A stretch of 12,223 bases of DNA from Rhodospirillales bacterium (lineage in GTDB: Bacteria; Pseudomonadota; Alphaproteobacteria; Acetobacterales; Acetobacteraceae): positions 1-12,223 of the forward strand of contig JAGWIE010000016.1 of assembly GCA_028866445.1 (NCBI GenBank), in the 5' to 3' direction. A program made the translations under genes and the position numbers. Below, one piece after another: positions 1 through 7,301 of this stretch. Below the pieces are notes generated by a model, which was not told where the DNA came from, made no database searches, and saw nothing but the letters and a program-made list of their open reading frames with translations. How positions within the stretch are numbered: the first letter of the stretch is position 1; the number at the start of each line of letters is the position of its first letter.

Positions 1-27
1 CCCGGCAATGACCAGCCAGCCGCTCAT
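1..27 (-). CDS. cobJ: Start of precorrin-3B C17-methyltransferase (probable cobJ), partial
   Basis: Only the first nine codons lie in the window, read leftward from an ATG at 27-25, giving MSGWLVIAG. The ATG overlaps the TGA of cobI in an ATGA arrangement, the same junction style used throughout this operon. The residues fit the first beta strand and the start of the glycine-rich SAM-binding loop of CobJ-type methyltransferases, and cobJ commonly follows cobI in alphaproteobacterial clusters. CobJ would methylate precorrin-3B at C17 with ring contraction, using the product of CobG encoded upstream in the same operon. Nine residues cannot exclude another SAM-dependent corrin methyltransferase, so the identity is inferred mainly from context. 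Confidence 0.55.
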
Positions 28-743
28 TCGCGATTTCTTCCGCCATGCGCCAGCACAATTGCGAAATAGGGGCAGTCGTCCTCCGCCATTTCGGTTACGC
101 GGGCAATCCTCTCCTGCCTTGTGGTGCCGTGCGCCACCAGAACCGCCGCCTCCAGCCGCCCGGCCTGCGCCAAAGCGCGTTTTATCTTCGGCAGGTTCCG
201 CCCGGTTTTCATCACCACGAAGGCATCGCTTTCGCGCATCCGCCGCGCCAGCTCAGCCTCCGGCAACGTGCCCGGCAGAATGGTGAGAATGTCATTGCCC
301 CAGGTGATCGGCGTGCCAGAGGCGGTCCAGCAACCGGACATGCCGGTGATGCCGGGGATGATCTCCATCTCCACCTTGCCCCGCAGCCGCACATGAAGAT
401 GCATGAAGGAGCCATAGAAAAACGGATCGCCCTCGCACAGCACCAGCACATCCTCGGTTGCGGCGAGTTTTTCCAACCGCGCTGCCCAGTCATCGTAAAA
501 CCCGTTCAGCGCCGAAATATATTCAGCACTATCGGCGGGAAGCTCCGTGGTGACGGGATATTCCATTGCGTATTCCACGCAATTTTTTGCCAGCATTCCG
601 TTTACAATCCGCCGTGCCTGGCCCTGGCGCCCCGCTTTACGAAAATACGCCACATGAAGTGCGGCCTGCACGGCCTTGGCTGCGCGCAGGCTCATCAAAT
701 CCGGGTCGCCCGGCCCCAAGCCCGCGCAGATGATTTTACCCAT
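24..743 (-). CDS. cobI: Precorrin-2 C20-methyltransferase CobI
   Basis: Cytoplasmic enzyme that transfers a methyl group from S-adenosylmethionine to C20 of precorrin-2, giving precorrin-3A, the substrate of CobG. The 239-residue product has the usual family length. The N-terminal glycine loop GLGPGDP is at residues 8-14, the signature CEGDPFFYGSF at 103-113, and the IIPGITGMSG segment near 128-137, all typical of CobI/CbiL. FFYGSF after EGDP favours CobI over the other corrin methyltransferases. I chose the ATG at 743-741, two bases after the TAG of cobH; the frame stays open to 833, but that extension runs through cobH and gives low-complexity residues not expected in the family. The gene ends in an ATGA overlap with the next start, implying translational coupling. 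Confidence 0.95.
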   Translation of the reverse strand: MGKIICAGLGPGDPDLMSLRAAKAVQAALHVAYFRKAGRQGQARRIVNGMLAKNCVEYAMEYPVTTELPADSAEYISALNGFYDDWAARLEKLAATEDVLVLCEGDPFFYGSFMHLHVRLRGKVEMEIIPGITGMSGCWTASGTPITWGNDILTILPGTLPEAELARRMRESDAFVVMKTGRNLPKIKRALAQAGRLEAAVLVAHGTTRQERIARVTEMAEDDCPYFAIVLAHGGRNRE

Positions 744-745
744 GC

Positions 746-1375
746 CTATTCCACCGCGCTGGCGATGGCGTTGATGGCCGCCACCGTCACCGCCGAGCCG
801 CCGAGCCGCCCCAGCACGCTCAAAGCCGGGCAAGGCGGTGCCGCCATGAGTGCGGCCTTGGATTCAGTGGCCCCCACAAACCCCACCGGGCAGCCGATGA
901 TCGCCGCCGGGCGCGGGCAGGCCGGGTCTTCCAGCATGTTCAGCAGATGAAACAACGCTGTGGGCGCGTTGCCGATGGCCACAATTGCCCCGGCCAGATG
1001 CGGCCGCCACAGCTCCAGCGCCGCGGCACTGCGGGTATTGCCCATTTGCCGGGCGAGGTCCGGTACGGTTTCATCCTGCAAGGTACAGATAATCCGGTTA
1101 TTGGCGGGCAAACGCGGGCGGGTGATGCCCTCGCTCACCATCCGCGCATCGCAGAGAATGGGCGCACCTTGCGCCAGCGCCAGGCGGGCTTCGCTCACCA
1201 TGAAGGGCGTGAAGACGATATGCTGCTCCAGCCCCACCAGCCCCAGCGCATGGATCATCCGTACCGCGACACTTTCTTCCTCGGGCGTGAAGCGGGCGAG
1301 GTCAGCCTCTGCCCTTATGGTGGCGAAGGACTGGCGGTAGATGGCGGCACCATCTGTCTCGTAAGCGTAGGGCAT
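746..1375 (-). CDS. cobH: Precorrin-8X methylmutase CobH
   Basis: Catalyses migration of the C11 methyl group of precorrin-8X to C12, giving hydrogenobyrinic acid, the last ring-forming step before amidation and cobalt insertion. The 209 residues match the family length. The segment VRMIHALG at residues 38-45 holds the conserved catalytic histidine (His42 here; His43 in the Paracoccus/Pseudomonas denitrificans enzyme). The blocks DARMVSEGI, GNAPTALFHLL and IIGCPVGFVGATESK are all characteristic. The cobG stop and this ATG share one base (TGATG at 1377-1373). A GTG directly upstream at 1378-1376 is an alternative start adding one residue. CobH often binds its product tightly; nothing here suggests an inactive copy. 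Confidence 0.95.
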   Translation of the reverse strand: MPYAYETDGAAIYRQSFATIRAEADLARFTPEEESVAVRMIHALGLVGLEQHIVFTPFMVSEARLALAQGAPILCDARMVSEGITRPRLPANNRIICTLQDETVPDLARQMGNTRSAAALELWRPHLAGAIVAIGNAPTALFHLLNMLEDPACPRPAAIIGCPVGFVGATESKAALMAAPPCPALSVLGRLGGSAVTVAAINAIASAVE

Positions 1376-2427
1376 CACTCGGTTCCAAACACGAGGCCGG
1401 GGTGACGGAGCAGGGCTTCCGGGTCAAGCCCCTGACCGTTTTGGGTGAAGCCGTCTGGCCCGGCGATGAGCGTGTAATCCGCCGGGGCGGGGTGCGCGCA
1501 GGCTTTGCCGCAGCCGGAAACATGCAGCGTGCGCCCGGCGGGCAGGTGGGGGGCCAGAGTTTGGGCCAGCGGGCGTGTGGGGGCGAAGCCTTGGGCACAA
1601 TTTGGCGCGCCGGTGCAGGCGAAAACCCGCAAGCTGGGGTCTGCTGCGTTCAGGATCATGCCCGGCAAAGCGGGTGGTGTTTTTACCCCCGGCAGCAGCA
1701 CCATCCGCCAGGGCGTCAAGCGGATTTCACCCAGCTGCGCCAGGGTTTCCAGCGGAACTTCTCCAAACGCGAAAGCCACGAGCGTTCCAGCTTCGCAAAC
1801 CCCCGGCGGGGGGGTGAAAACCGGCGCGGTCTGGCCGGGGAAAAGATCACGCATTCGCCTGCCGCCTTGGGCCAGAAACCACTCCGCCATATCCTTCATG
1901 CGGGGAATGGCGGTTTCCAACGTTACGTCCTCTCCGGTTTGCGCCCCATCCGCCCGCACGCGCAAACCGGTTCCATGCCGTTCCAGCCTGATATCCGCCG
2001 AAACGCCTTTAAGCGCGGGTTCCGCCCCGGTATCGATCGCAAAACCAAATTTGCCCGGCAAACGCGGAAAGTTTGGCAGCGCTTCCGCCAGTGCCTGGGC
2101 CAGCTCCAGCGTGCCATCATTCTCCTGCCAGAACGGCGTGACGACGATGTTGCGCGCGGTTTCCGTGGCTTCATCTGCATCCAGCAGCCCCAGCTCTGCC
2201 AGCCTCTTCAGCAGCGCCGCGTGGCGTTCGGGTTTTATGCCCCGCATTTGCAGATTGGCCCGTGAGGTGAGGCCGACCCGCGCCTGGCCTTCGGCCCGCG
2301 CCAGCATTGCCAGCCCTTGGGTTTGGGCGGCGGTTAACCGGCCATCGCGCGGGCGGATACGCAGGATCAACCCGTCCTCGGCCATCATTGGCGCCCAGGC
2401 GCCGGGGCACCAGCCTTTTACGGGCAT
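1375..2427 (-). CDS. cobG: Precorrin-3B synthase CobG (oxygen-dependent hydroxylase)
   Basis: Member of the sulfite/nitrite reductase-like ferredoxin superfamily that uses O2 to hydroxylate precorrin-3A and form the gamma-lactone of precorrin-3B, preparing ring contraction. Its presence marks the aerobic, late-cobalt pathway. The 350-residue protein opens with GWCPGAWAPM and carries the half-domain motif SRANLQMRGI near residues 55-64. The four cluster-ligating cysteines are at 271, 277, 306 and 310 (CTGAPNC, then CGKAC), a C-x5-C-x28-C-x3-C pattern typical of a [4Fe-4S] cluster in this family. It is shorter than the roughly 460-residue P. denitrificans enzyme but both halves are present. The ATG lies inside the last codons of cobN (10-base overlap) and is preceded by a strong GGAGG four bases upstream at 2436-2432. 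Confidence 0.94.
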   Translation of the reverse strand: MPVKGWCPGAWAPMMAEDGLILRIRPRDGRLTAAQTQGLAMLARAEGQARVGLTSRANLQMRGIKPERHAALLKRLAELGLLDADEATETARNIVVTPFWQENDGTLELAQALAEALPNFPRLPGKFGFAIDTGAEPALKGVSADIRLERHGTGLRVRADGAQTGEDVTLETAIPRMKDMAEWFLAQGGRRMRDLFPGQTAPVFTPPPGVCEAGTLVAFAFGEVPLETLAQLGEIRLTPWRMVLLPGVKTPPALPGMILNAADPSLRVFACTGAPNCAQGFAPTRPLAQTLAPHLPAGRTLHVSGCGKACAHPAPADYTLIAGPDGFTQNGQGLDPEALLRHPGLVFGTE

Positions 2428-5400
2428 GGTGCCTCCAGCGCCGCGATGATGGCGTTATTACGCGTCTCCCACAGCTCGGCTTCGCGCAGCCGGGTGAACA
2501 GATCGCGCATCCGCGCCAGCGCCGCCGGGTTTTCCTGCGCCAAAAACCCTGCCACCTCTTGTTGGCCGAGGGTCGCCTCGAAATAAAGCTCGAACAAATG
2601 CCCCGGTACCACGCGGGCCAGATTGGCGAAGGCCGCCATGTGCTCCAGTGTTGCCGCCAGTTCCGCCCCGCCCCTGAACCCATGGCGCATCATGCCCCGC
2701 ACCCAGGCCGGGTTGGCGGCACGGGCGCGCACCACGCGGGCAATTTCCTCGTTCAGCATTCTGGCGCGCGGGGCCTCAGGGTTTGTGGAATCCAGATGGT
2801 AAAGCGGCGGCGCGGAAAGCCCCAGGGATTCCAGCGCTGCAACCACTCCGCCCTCATGCGCCGCGTAATCCGCTGCCAGCAGTAAATCCGTCTCCGGCAG
2901 GTCCTGCGTGTGCACAAACCCATCCGTGCCGCGCAGCCGCTCTTGCAGGGCATCGGGCGCTTCGTGTGAAGCCCCATCTGTGCTGATGGCCCATGCGGCC
3001 GCCAGCCAGGCCTGCGCCGCCTGGGCGCGGGCATCTTGCGTGAAAATCACCGGCGCATCGCCTATATTCAGCCCGTAAACACCAGGGCGTGGGCCAAACA
3101 CGCGCGGTGTGCGCTGGATGTATGGATTTTCACCTGCCATCTCTTCGCGCGCCGCCAGCGCCTCTGCCCCGGCTGAAAACAACTGCGCCAGATGCGAAAA
3201 CACATCCCGGAAGAGCCCGGAAATCCGCAGCGTTACATCTATGCGTGGCCGCCCCAGCAGGGCAGGCGGCAAAATCTCAAACCCCGAAACGCGCGCGCTG
3301 TTCTCCTCCCAACGCGGGGCCAGCCCGGCTAGATGCAGCGCCATGGCAAACTCCTCACCGGCCGTGCGCATGGTGGCCGAGCCCCAGAGGTCGATCAGCA
3401 AACTCTTTGGCCAATCCCCATTCTCCTGCAAATGCCGTCGCAGCAGCTCCTCCGCCAGCTTTACCCCTTGCGCGTGGGCCGCGTGGGTGGGGATGGCCCG
3501 CGGGTCCACGGCACACATGTTGCGGCCGGTGGGCAATACGTCTGTTCTGCCGCGCGCTGGCGAGCCTGCAGGGCCGGGTGCGACCCGCCTGCCATCCAGG
3601 GCCGCAAGCAGCCCGGCCAGTTCCTGTGCCCCGCATTCGCCCTGGCCGAACACATGCAACCCGTCGCCAAACCGGCTTTCTTTCAAATCGCACACAAAAC
3701 GGTCTATCCGCGTGATGGCTTCCGCCAGCGTGGCTTTGGGGGGCAAGCCCAGGTCCTGCTCCACGCCGCGGGCCTGGGCTTCCTCGCGAATGTCACCAAT
3801 CAGCCGTTCACGCCGCTTCGGGTCCAGCCCCTCGGCGGTGGCGTATTCATCCAGCAGCGCCTCCAGTCTGGTTAAGTGCTCCGGCATCGCGGCAGGGGCC
3901 AGCGGTGGAGGTAAATGGCCGAGCGTGATGGCCCCGATCCGTCGTTTCGCCTGCGCCGCCTCGCCAGGGTCGTTCACGATGAACGGGTAGATCACCGGCA
4001 TGTCGCCAATCAGCGCTTCCGGCCAGCAACTTTCGGAAAGGGCAGCGCTTTTGCCGGGCAGCCATTCCAGCGTGCCGTGTGCGCCCAAGTGAATCAGCGC
4101 CTCCGTTCGCTGCGCCCGCAGCCAGAGATAAAACGCCACATATTCGTGGCAGGGCACGGCGGAGAGGTCGTGATATTGCGCCTCACGCTCTGCTGCGCGC
4201 CCGCGTTCCGGTTGCAGGGCAATGAAAATATTTCCTGCTTTAACCAGGTAAAAACGAAAACCATCTGGCGGCTGGCCCCATGCTTGGTTCAGCGCATTTT
4301 GCAAGGCCATGGGCAAGTTTTGCAGCGCGGTTTCATATGCGGCCAGCGGCCAGATAACATGATCCGTTTGCAGGCGCGCGGCCAAGTCCGCAACCGGTGC
4401 CGTGCGCATACCAGTCTTTTCTAAAGAGTTTAGAATCTCATTCGCACTTGCCAGCGCATCCAGCCCCACCGCATGGGCCATTTGCTCTGACCTGCCGGGA
4501 TAGGTGGAAAGCACCATCGCCAAGCGTCGGTTGGATGTTTGCCCAAGCTGAACCCACGCCGCAACCCTCCGCGCCACGGCTTCAATCCGCTCCGGCTCCG
4601 GGCGGTGCACGTTCCGGACGAATTGTAAATCCTCATCGCGTGCATTGGCGGATTTAAAACTCACCACGCCCAGAAAAATCCGCCCGTCAATTTCCGGCAG
4701 CGCCACATGCATCGCCAAATCCGCCGGGGAAAGCCCACGTTCCGATGCCAGCCAATCCTCCCGCCTTGCGGTGGAAAGTGCAACCTGAAACACCGGTGCG
4801 CCCGGCCCATCCAGCGCCGTGGCGCCGTCTTCCAATTTTGCCGAAAACGCCGTGGCGTTCACGATCGCTGCGGGCGGATACTCTTTTAGGTGCGCCGTCA
4901 CGAAGTGCGCGGCTTCAGGCGCTTTCAAAGAGGGAACAAACAGCCCGTAGGCGTTGAAGCTTTTTTCCTGCAAGGCGAGAATCAGCGCATCCACAGCCGC
5001 CATGTCCGCCGCCGCGAGGTAGGAGCGGTAGAATACCACCGGCACACGCGGCCCATATGGCGGCGGTTCCGGCAGAATACCGGCTTCTGGCTGGTAAATT
5101 CCAAAATCCGGCAGTTTGGTGAAGGCTTGTGCGTCAACTTCGTGCCCAATCTCGCGCGCCAGTTGCGCCAGCACGGCAAACGCCGCCTCCGGCCCGCTTG
5201 CATCGCAAAGCCGCGCCAGTTCCTGCAAAATCTCCGGCGCCAGATTGGAATAACCATCCAGAACCGCATCCGGCCTGCCATCGCCCGGCAGCACAGCCAG
5301 CTTCACGCCTGCTAAATTCTGCAAACTCGCCAGCCCATAGGCCCAGTAGCTTTCCCCGCCGATCAGCCTCACCAGCACGGCCTTTGTCCCGCTCAGGGTT

Positions 5401-5630
5401 TTGTCAACATACACATCCACCGAAACCGGGTGCCGCAGCAGTGCGAGATTCGCCAGCCGTAGGCTGGGAAGTTTCAGGCCTCGCGCCTTCGCCCCGTGCC
5501 AAGCGGCAGCGAAGGCGTTCAAATCGCTGTCAGAAAACGACAGCACCACAAGCTCCGCCGGGTCCTGCGCCAGATCATGCGGGGTTTCCGCTTCCTCCAG
5601 CCCGTGGCTTTCGCGGAAGACGATATGCAT
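2418..5630 (-). CDS. cobN: Cobaltochelatase large subunit CobN
   Basis: Large subunit of the ATP-dependent aerobic cobaltochelatase, which with the AAA+ pair CobS and CobT inserts Co(II) into hydrogenobyrinic acid a,c-diamide. At 1070 residues it is recognisable from end to end. The N-terminal segment includes SLRLANLALLRHPVSVDVYV. The central signature HLGAHGTLEWLPGK is at residues 514-527, followed by VIYPFIVNDPGEAAQAKRR. The late motif LPTGRNMCAVDPRAIPT starts at 699. These are hallmarks of the CobN/magnesium chelatase H family. It is about 200 residues shorter than the P. denitrificans protein, apparently through loss of linker rather than core sequence. The ATG starts one base after the cobW stop. 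CobS and CobT are not in this window, so the complex depends on genes elsewhere. Confidence 0.96.
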   Translation of the reverse strand: MHIVFRESHGLEEAETPHDLAQDPAELVVLSFSDSDLNAFAAAWHGAKARGLKLPSLRLANLALLRHPVSVDVYVDKTLSGTKAVLVRLIGGESYWAYGLASLQNLAGVKLAVLPGDGRPDAVLDGYSNLAPEILQELARLCDASGPEAAFAVLAQLAREIGHEVDAQAFTKLPDFGIYQPEAGILPEPPPYGPRVPVVFYRSYLAAADMAAVDALILALQEKSFNAYGLFVPSLKAPEAAHFVTAHLKEYPPAAIVNATAFSAKLEDGATALDGPGAPVFQVALSTARREDWLASERGLSPADLAMHVALPEIDGRIFLGVVSFKSANARDEDLQFVRNVHRPEPERIEAVARRVAAWVQLGQTSNRRLAMVLSTYPGRSEQMAHAVGLDALASANEILNSLEKTGMRTAPVADLAARLQTDHVIWPLAAYETALQNLPMALQNALNQAWGQPPDGFRFYLVKAGNIFIALQPERGRAAEREAQYHDLSAVPCHEYVAFYLWLRAQRTEALIHLGAHGTLEWLPGKSAALSESCWPEALIGDMPVIYPFIVNDPGEAAQAKRRIGAITLGHLPPPLAPAAMPEHLTRLEALLDEYATAEGLDPKRRERLIGDIREEAQARGVEQDLGLPPKATLAEAITRIDRFVCDLKESRFGDGLHVFGQGECGAQELAGLLAALDGRRVAPGPAGSPARGRTDVLPTGRNMCAVDPRAIPTHAAHAQGVKLAEELLRRHLQENGDWPKSLLIDLWGSATMRTAGEEFAMALHLAGLAPRWEENSARVSGFEILPPALLGRPRIDVTLRISGLFRDVFSHLAQLFSAGAEALAAREEMAGENPYIQRTPRVFGPRPGVYGLNIGDAPVIFTQDARAQAAQAWLAAAWAISTDGASHEAPDALQERLRGTDGFVHTQDLPETDLLLAADYAAHEGGVVAALESLGLSAPPLYHLDSTNPEAPRARMLNEEIARVVRARAANPAWVRGMMRHGFRGGAELAATLEHMAAFANLARVVPGHLFELYFEATLGQQEVAGFLAQENPAALARMRDLFTRLREAELWETRNNAIIAALEAPCP

Positions 5631-5631
5631 T

Positions 5632-6642
5632 TTAGCCTGCTAAAGCCTGGCGAATTTTGCGTTCGTTCAAATCCCCGCGCTCAGCGATCACCACGAGCCG
5701 CGAGGCGCGGGGCTCAGCCCCCCAGGGCTGGTCGAACTGGCTGCGCACCCTGGCCCCCACCGCCTGCACCAAAAGCCGCATCGGCTTGCCAGCAATGGCC
5801 ACATGCCCCTTCATGCGTAAAATTTTATGCTCCCGCGCCAGGTTTTCCAAAGCCGCCAGCAAGGGTGCGGCAGTTTCCTGCTCTGGCAGCTCGACCATAA
5901 TCGTGGAAAAATCGTCGTGCTCGTGCTCTCCCTCGCCATCATGGTGGGAGGGCCGAGCCGCCACATCATCTTCCGCCGCCGCTTCCAGCCCCAGCAGAAT
6001 ACGCGCCTCGATCACGCCATCCGTTATGGGCAGCATCGGCACCGGGCGCGGCAATGCCTTGGCGACAATTTCCCGCGCTTTGGCCAGCTTTTCTTCCCCG
6101 GCCAGGTCGGCTTTTGAGAGTAAAATCAAATCCGCACAGGCCATCTGGTCGCCGAACACTTCGGAAAGCGGCGTGTCATGCTCATTGCCATTACGCCCCG
6201 GCTCTGGCGCGAACTGTCCAGCGGAAACAGTTTCCGCATCCGCCATCGCCACCACGCCATCCACCGTCACGCGCGAACGAATTTCCGGCCAGTCAAACGC
6301 CTTCAATAATGGCTTCGGCAAAGCCAGGCCCGAGGTCTCGATGAGGATATGGTCGGGCTTTCTCTCCAGGCTCAGCAGCTTTTCCATGGTGGGAATGAAC
6401 TCATCAGCCACCGTGCAGCAGATGCAGCCATTTGCCAGCTCCAGAATCGCTTCCTCCGGGCAATTCTCATCGGCGCAGCCGCGCAGAATCTCGCCATCCA
6501 CGCCCAAGGTGCCGAACTCATTCACCAGCACCGCCAGGCGCTTGCCGCCGGGGTTGGCCAGCAGATGTTTGATCAGCGTGGTTTTGCCAGCACCCAGAAA
6601 GCCGGTGACGATGGTGACGGGAATTTTGGCAAGATCGGTCAT
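5632..6642 (-). CDS. cobW: CobW, cobalt-handling G3E GTPase
   Basis: COG0523/G3E-family GTPase of the cobalamin subgroup, thought to deliver Co(II) to the CobNST chelatase. The 336-residue protein has a Walker A loop GFLGAGKT at 14-21, NEFGTLGVDG at 41-50, the metal-binding NGCICC at 71-76 (Cys73, 75, 76), and ETSGLALP from 102. A guanine-recognition motif appears as SKAD at 176-179 where NKxD is canonical. A His/acid-rich stretch (HHDGEGEHEHDD, 233-244) is followed by the CobW C-terminal domain with GKPMRLLVQAVG. The chosen ATG overlaps the stop of the upstream DUF1636 gene (ATGA); the frame is open further upstream, but those residues do not resemble the family. It lies directly upstream of cobN, matching a shared role in cobalt supply. 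Confidence 0.95.
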   Translation of the reverse strand: MTDLAKIPVTIVTGFLGAGKTTLIKHLLANPGGKRLAVLVNEFGTLGVDGEILRGCADENCPEEAILELANGCICCTVADEFIPTMEKLLSLERKPDHILIETSGLALPKPLLKAFDWPEIRSRVTVDGVVAMADAETVSAGQFAPEPGRNGNEHDTPLSEVFGDQMACADLILLSKADLAGEEKLAKAREIVAKALPRPVPMLPITDGVIEARILLGLEAAAEDDVAARPSHHDGEGEHEHDDFSTIMVELPEQETAAPLLAALENLAREHKILRMKGHVAIAGKPMRLLVQAVGARVRSQFDQPWGAEPRASRLVVIAERGDLNERKIRQALAG

Positions 6643-6998
6643 GGGGTTTCCAATGCTGGCAAGCGGGCGATCACGTTTTTGCGGAACAAAGCCGGTCGCT
6701 CCCGCCAGGGCACAATGCCATCCTCTGTCTGCGCATAGGCCGCCGCTCCATCCAGAATCACGGCGGCATCCGCCTCGCTCACCGGCCCGTAAATGTAAGA
6801 CCAGCGGCCAATGCCTGAGAGAGCGACGGAAGCACCCTTCCCGCAGGCGGAAAGGCATTCCACGGGCTTCACAACCACGCCCGCCGGGATGGGCAGTGCC
6901 GCAATCGCCTCATGCACCCTTGCCCCCGCGCAGGGCTCGCCCTCAACCAATGGCTGCCCGGCACGGCAGGTGATGCAGACGTGAAGTGTTGCGCCCAT
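6639..6998 (-). CDS. DUF1636-type small cysteine protein (thioredoxin-like 2Fe-2S candidate)
   Basis: First gene of the riboswitch-led operon. The 119-residue product resembles DUF1636 proteins, a poorly characterised family often found beside cobW and cobalamin genes. Cysteines are at 8, 11, 23, 48 and 52. The arrangement CITC near the N-terminus and CLSAC in the middle resembles the paired-cysteine layout of thioredoxin-fold [2Fe-2S] ferredoxins. There is no signal peptide or membrane segment, so it is probably cytoplasmic. The start at 6998-6996 is preceded by GAGGGG (7007-7002), and the stop overlaps the cobW start. The open frame runs much further upstream, through the riboswitch, which is not protein-like. 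A role in electron transfer or cobalt handling is inferred from context only; a simple metal-binding protein is equally possible. Confidence 0.8.
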   Translation of the reverse strand: MGATLHVCITCRAGQPLVEGEPCAGARVHEAIAALPIPAGVVVKPVECLSACGKGASVALSGIGRWSYIYGPVSEADAAVILDGAAAYAQTEDGIVPWRERPALFRKNVIARLPALETP

Positions 6999-7001
6999 AA
7001 A

Positions 7002-7076
7002 CCCCTCAATCCAGAAACAGGGCGCGCGAAACGGGGCACGGCAAAGCATGCAAGAACCCGCAGCGGCACACCCCGT
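7002..7076 (-). promoter_or_regulatory. Possible riboswitch expression platform (hairpin and Shine-Dalgarno pairing)
   Basis: Between the aptamer and the first ATG, the transcript can fold a ten-pair stem (three of them G-U type) from 7076-7067 with 7040-7031, around a 26-base loop. The C-run of the downstream arm (7035-7032) is also complementary to the GGGG inside the GAGGGG ribosome binding site (7005-7002). One C-run could therefore pair with either the upstream arm or the Shine-Dalgarno, which would suit translational control. Only a short U-run follows the stem, so a factor-independent terminator is less likely. This is read by eye without energy calculations. Confidence 0.35.
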
Positions 7077-7097
7077 CCGCTCGTTACAATGCGCCGT

Positions 7098-7270
7098 CTG
7101 GCAGGTCTCCCGGCTTGCGGATAGGGGCGGGTTAAGCCCTGCGGCGCCCGCCTTCCCGGCTTTCGCCAGTGGCATTGGGCAACCTCTCCGGTCACGGTCG
7201 CGGGGGCGGCTGCGCTTCGGGTTTCCCCTATCGCATTCCCTTTTGGCCTGACATAAGCCAGGCACCAGTA
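7098..7270 (-). ncRNA. Cobalamin (adenosylcobalamin) riboswitch
   Basis: The minus strand carries the conserved elements of the cobalamin aptamer in order. P1 5' side CTGGT is at 7268-7264, AAAAGGGAA at 7244-7236, the CCCCGCGACCGTGA segment near 7205-7192, GCCACTG at 7173-7167, GGGAAGG at 7157-7151, and the B12 box AGCCGGGAGACCTGCC at 7115-7100. The 3' GCCAG (7102-7098) pairs with the 5' CTGGT to close P1. It precedes the DUF1636-cobW-cobN-cobG-cobH-cobI operon by about 100 bases, so ligand binding should repress that operon. It does not lie in the leader of the divergent cobO gene. Confidence 0.96.
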
Positions 7271-7274
7271 CGAA

Positions 7275-7301
7275 CCCCGGCACAAGGCCGCATGTGCGGG
7301 G
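7275..7301. repeat. Inverted repeat in the divergent leader
   Basis: CCCCG at 7275-7279 followed by CACA (7281-7284) is complementary to TGTG (7293-7296) and CGGGG (7297-7301), giving nine pairs with one bulged G and an eight-base loop. In the plus-strand transcript it would sit just upstream of the cobO Shine-Dalgarno. On the minus strand it overlaps the -10 and start region of the proposed riboswitch promoter. It could be an RNA hairpin or a protein-binding palindrome; the sequence does not decide. Confidence 0.4.

Noticed and set aside
744..833. Longer CobI starting at 833
   Set aside because: The extra 30 residues overlap cobH and are Gly/Arg-rich; the ATG at 743 begins directly before the conserved glycine loop.
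3109..3990. Long plus-strand open frame opposite cobN (293 codons), and a similar one opposite cobG at 1505-2449
   Set aside because: Shadow frames of the cobN and cobG coding strand, with low-complexity composition and no recognisable motifs.
5657..6973. A long plus-strand open frame (438 codons) opposite cobW and the DUF1636 gene
   Set aside because: It is antisense to well-supported genes, resembles no known family, is rich in Ser/Arg/Pro as expected from reading GC-rich coding DNA backward, and has no credible ribosome site.
7243..7271. TTGGCC with 17-base spacing to CAGTAC as a cobO promoter
   Set aside because: The -10 part matches the consensus at only two of six positions, and nothing else supports it.
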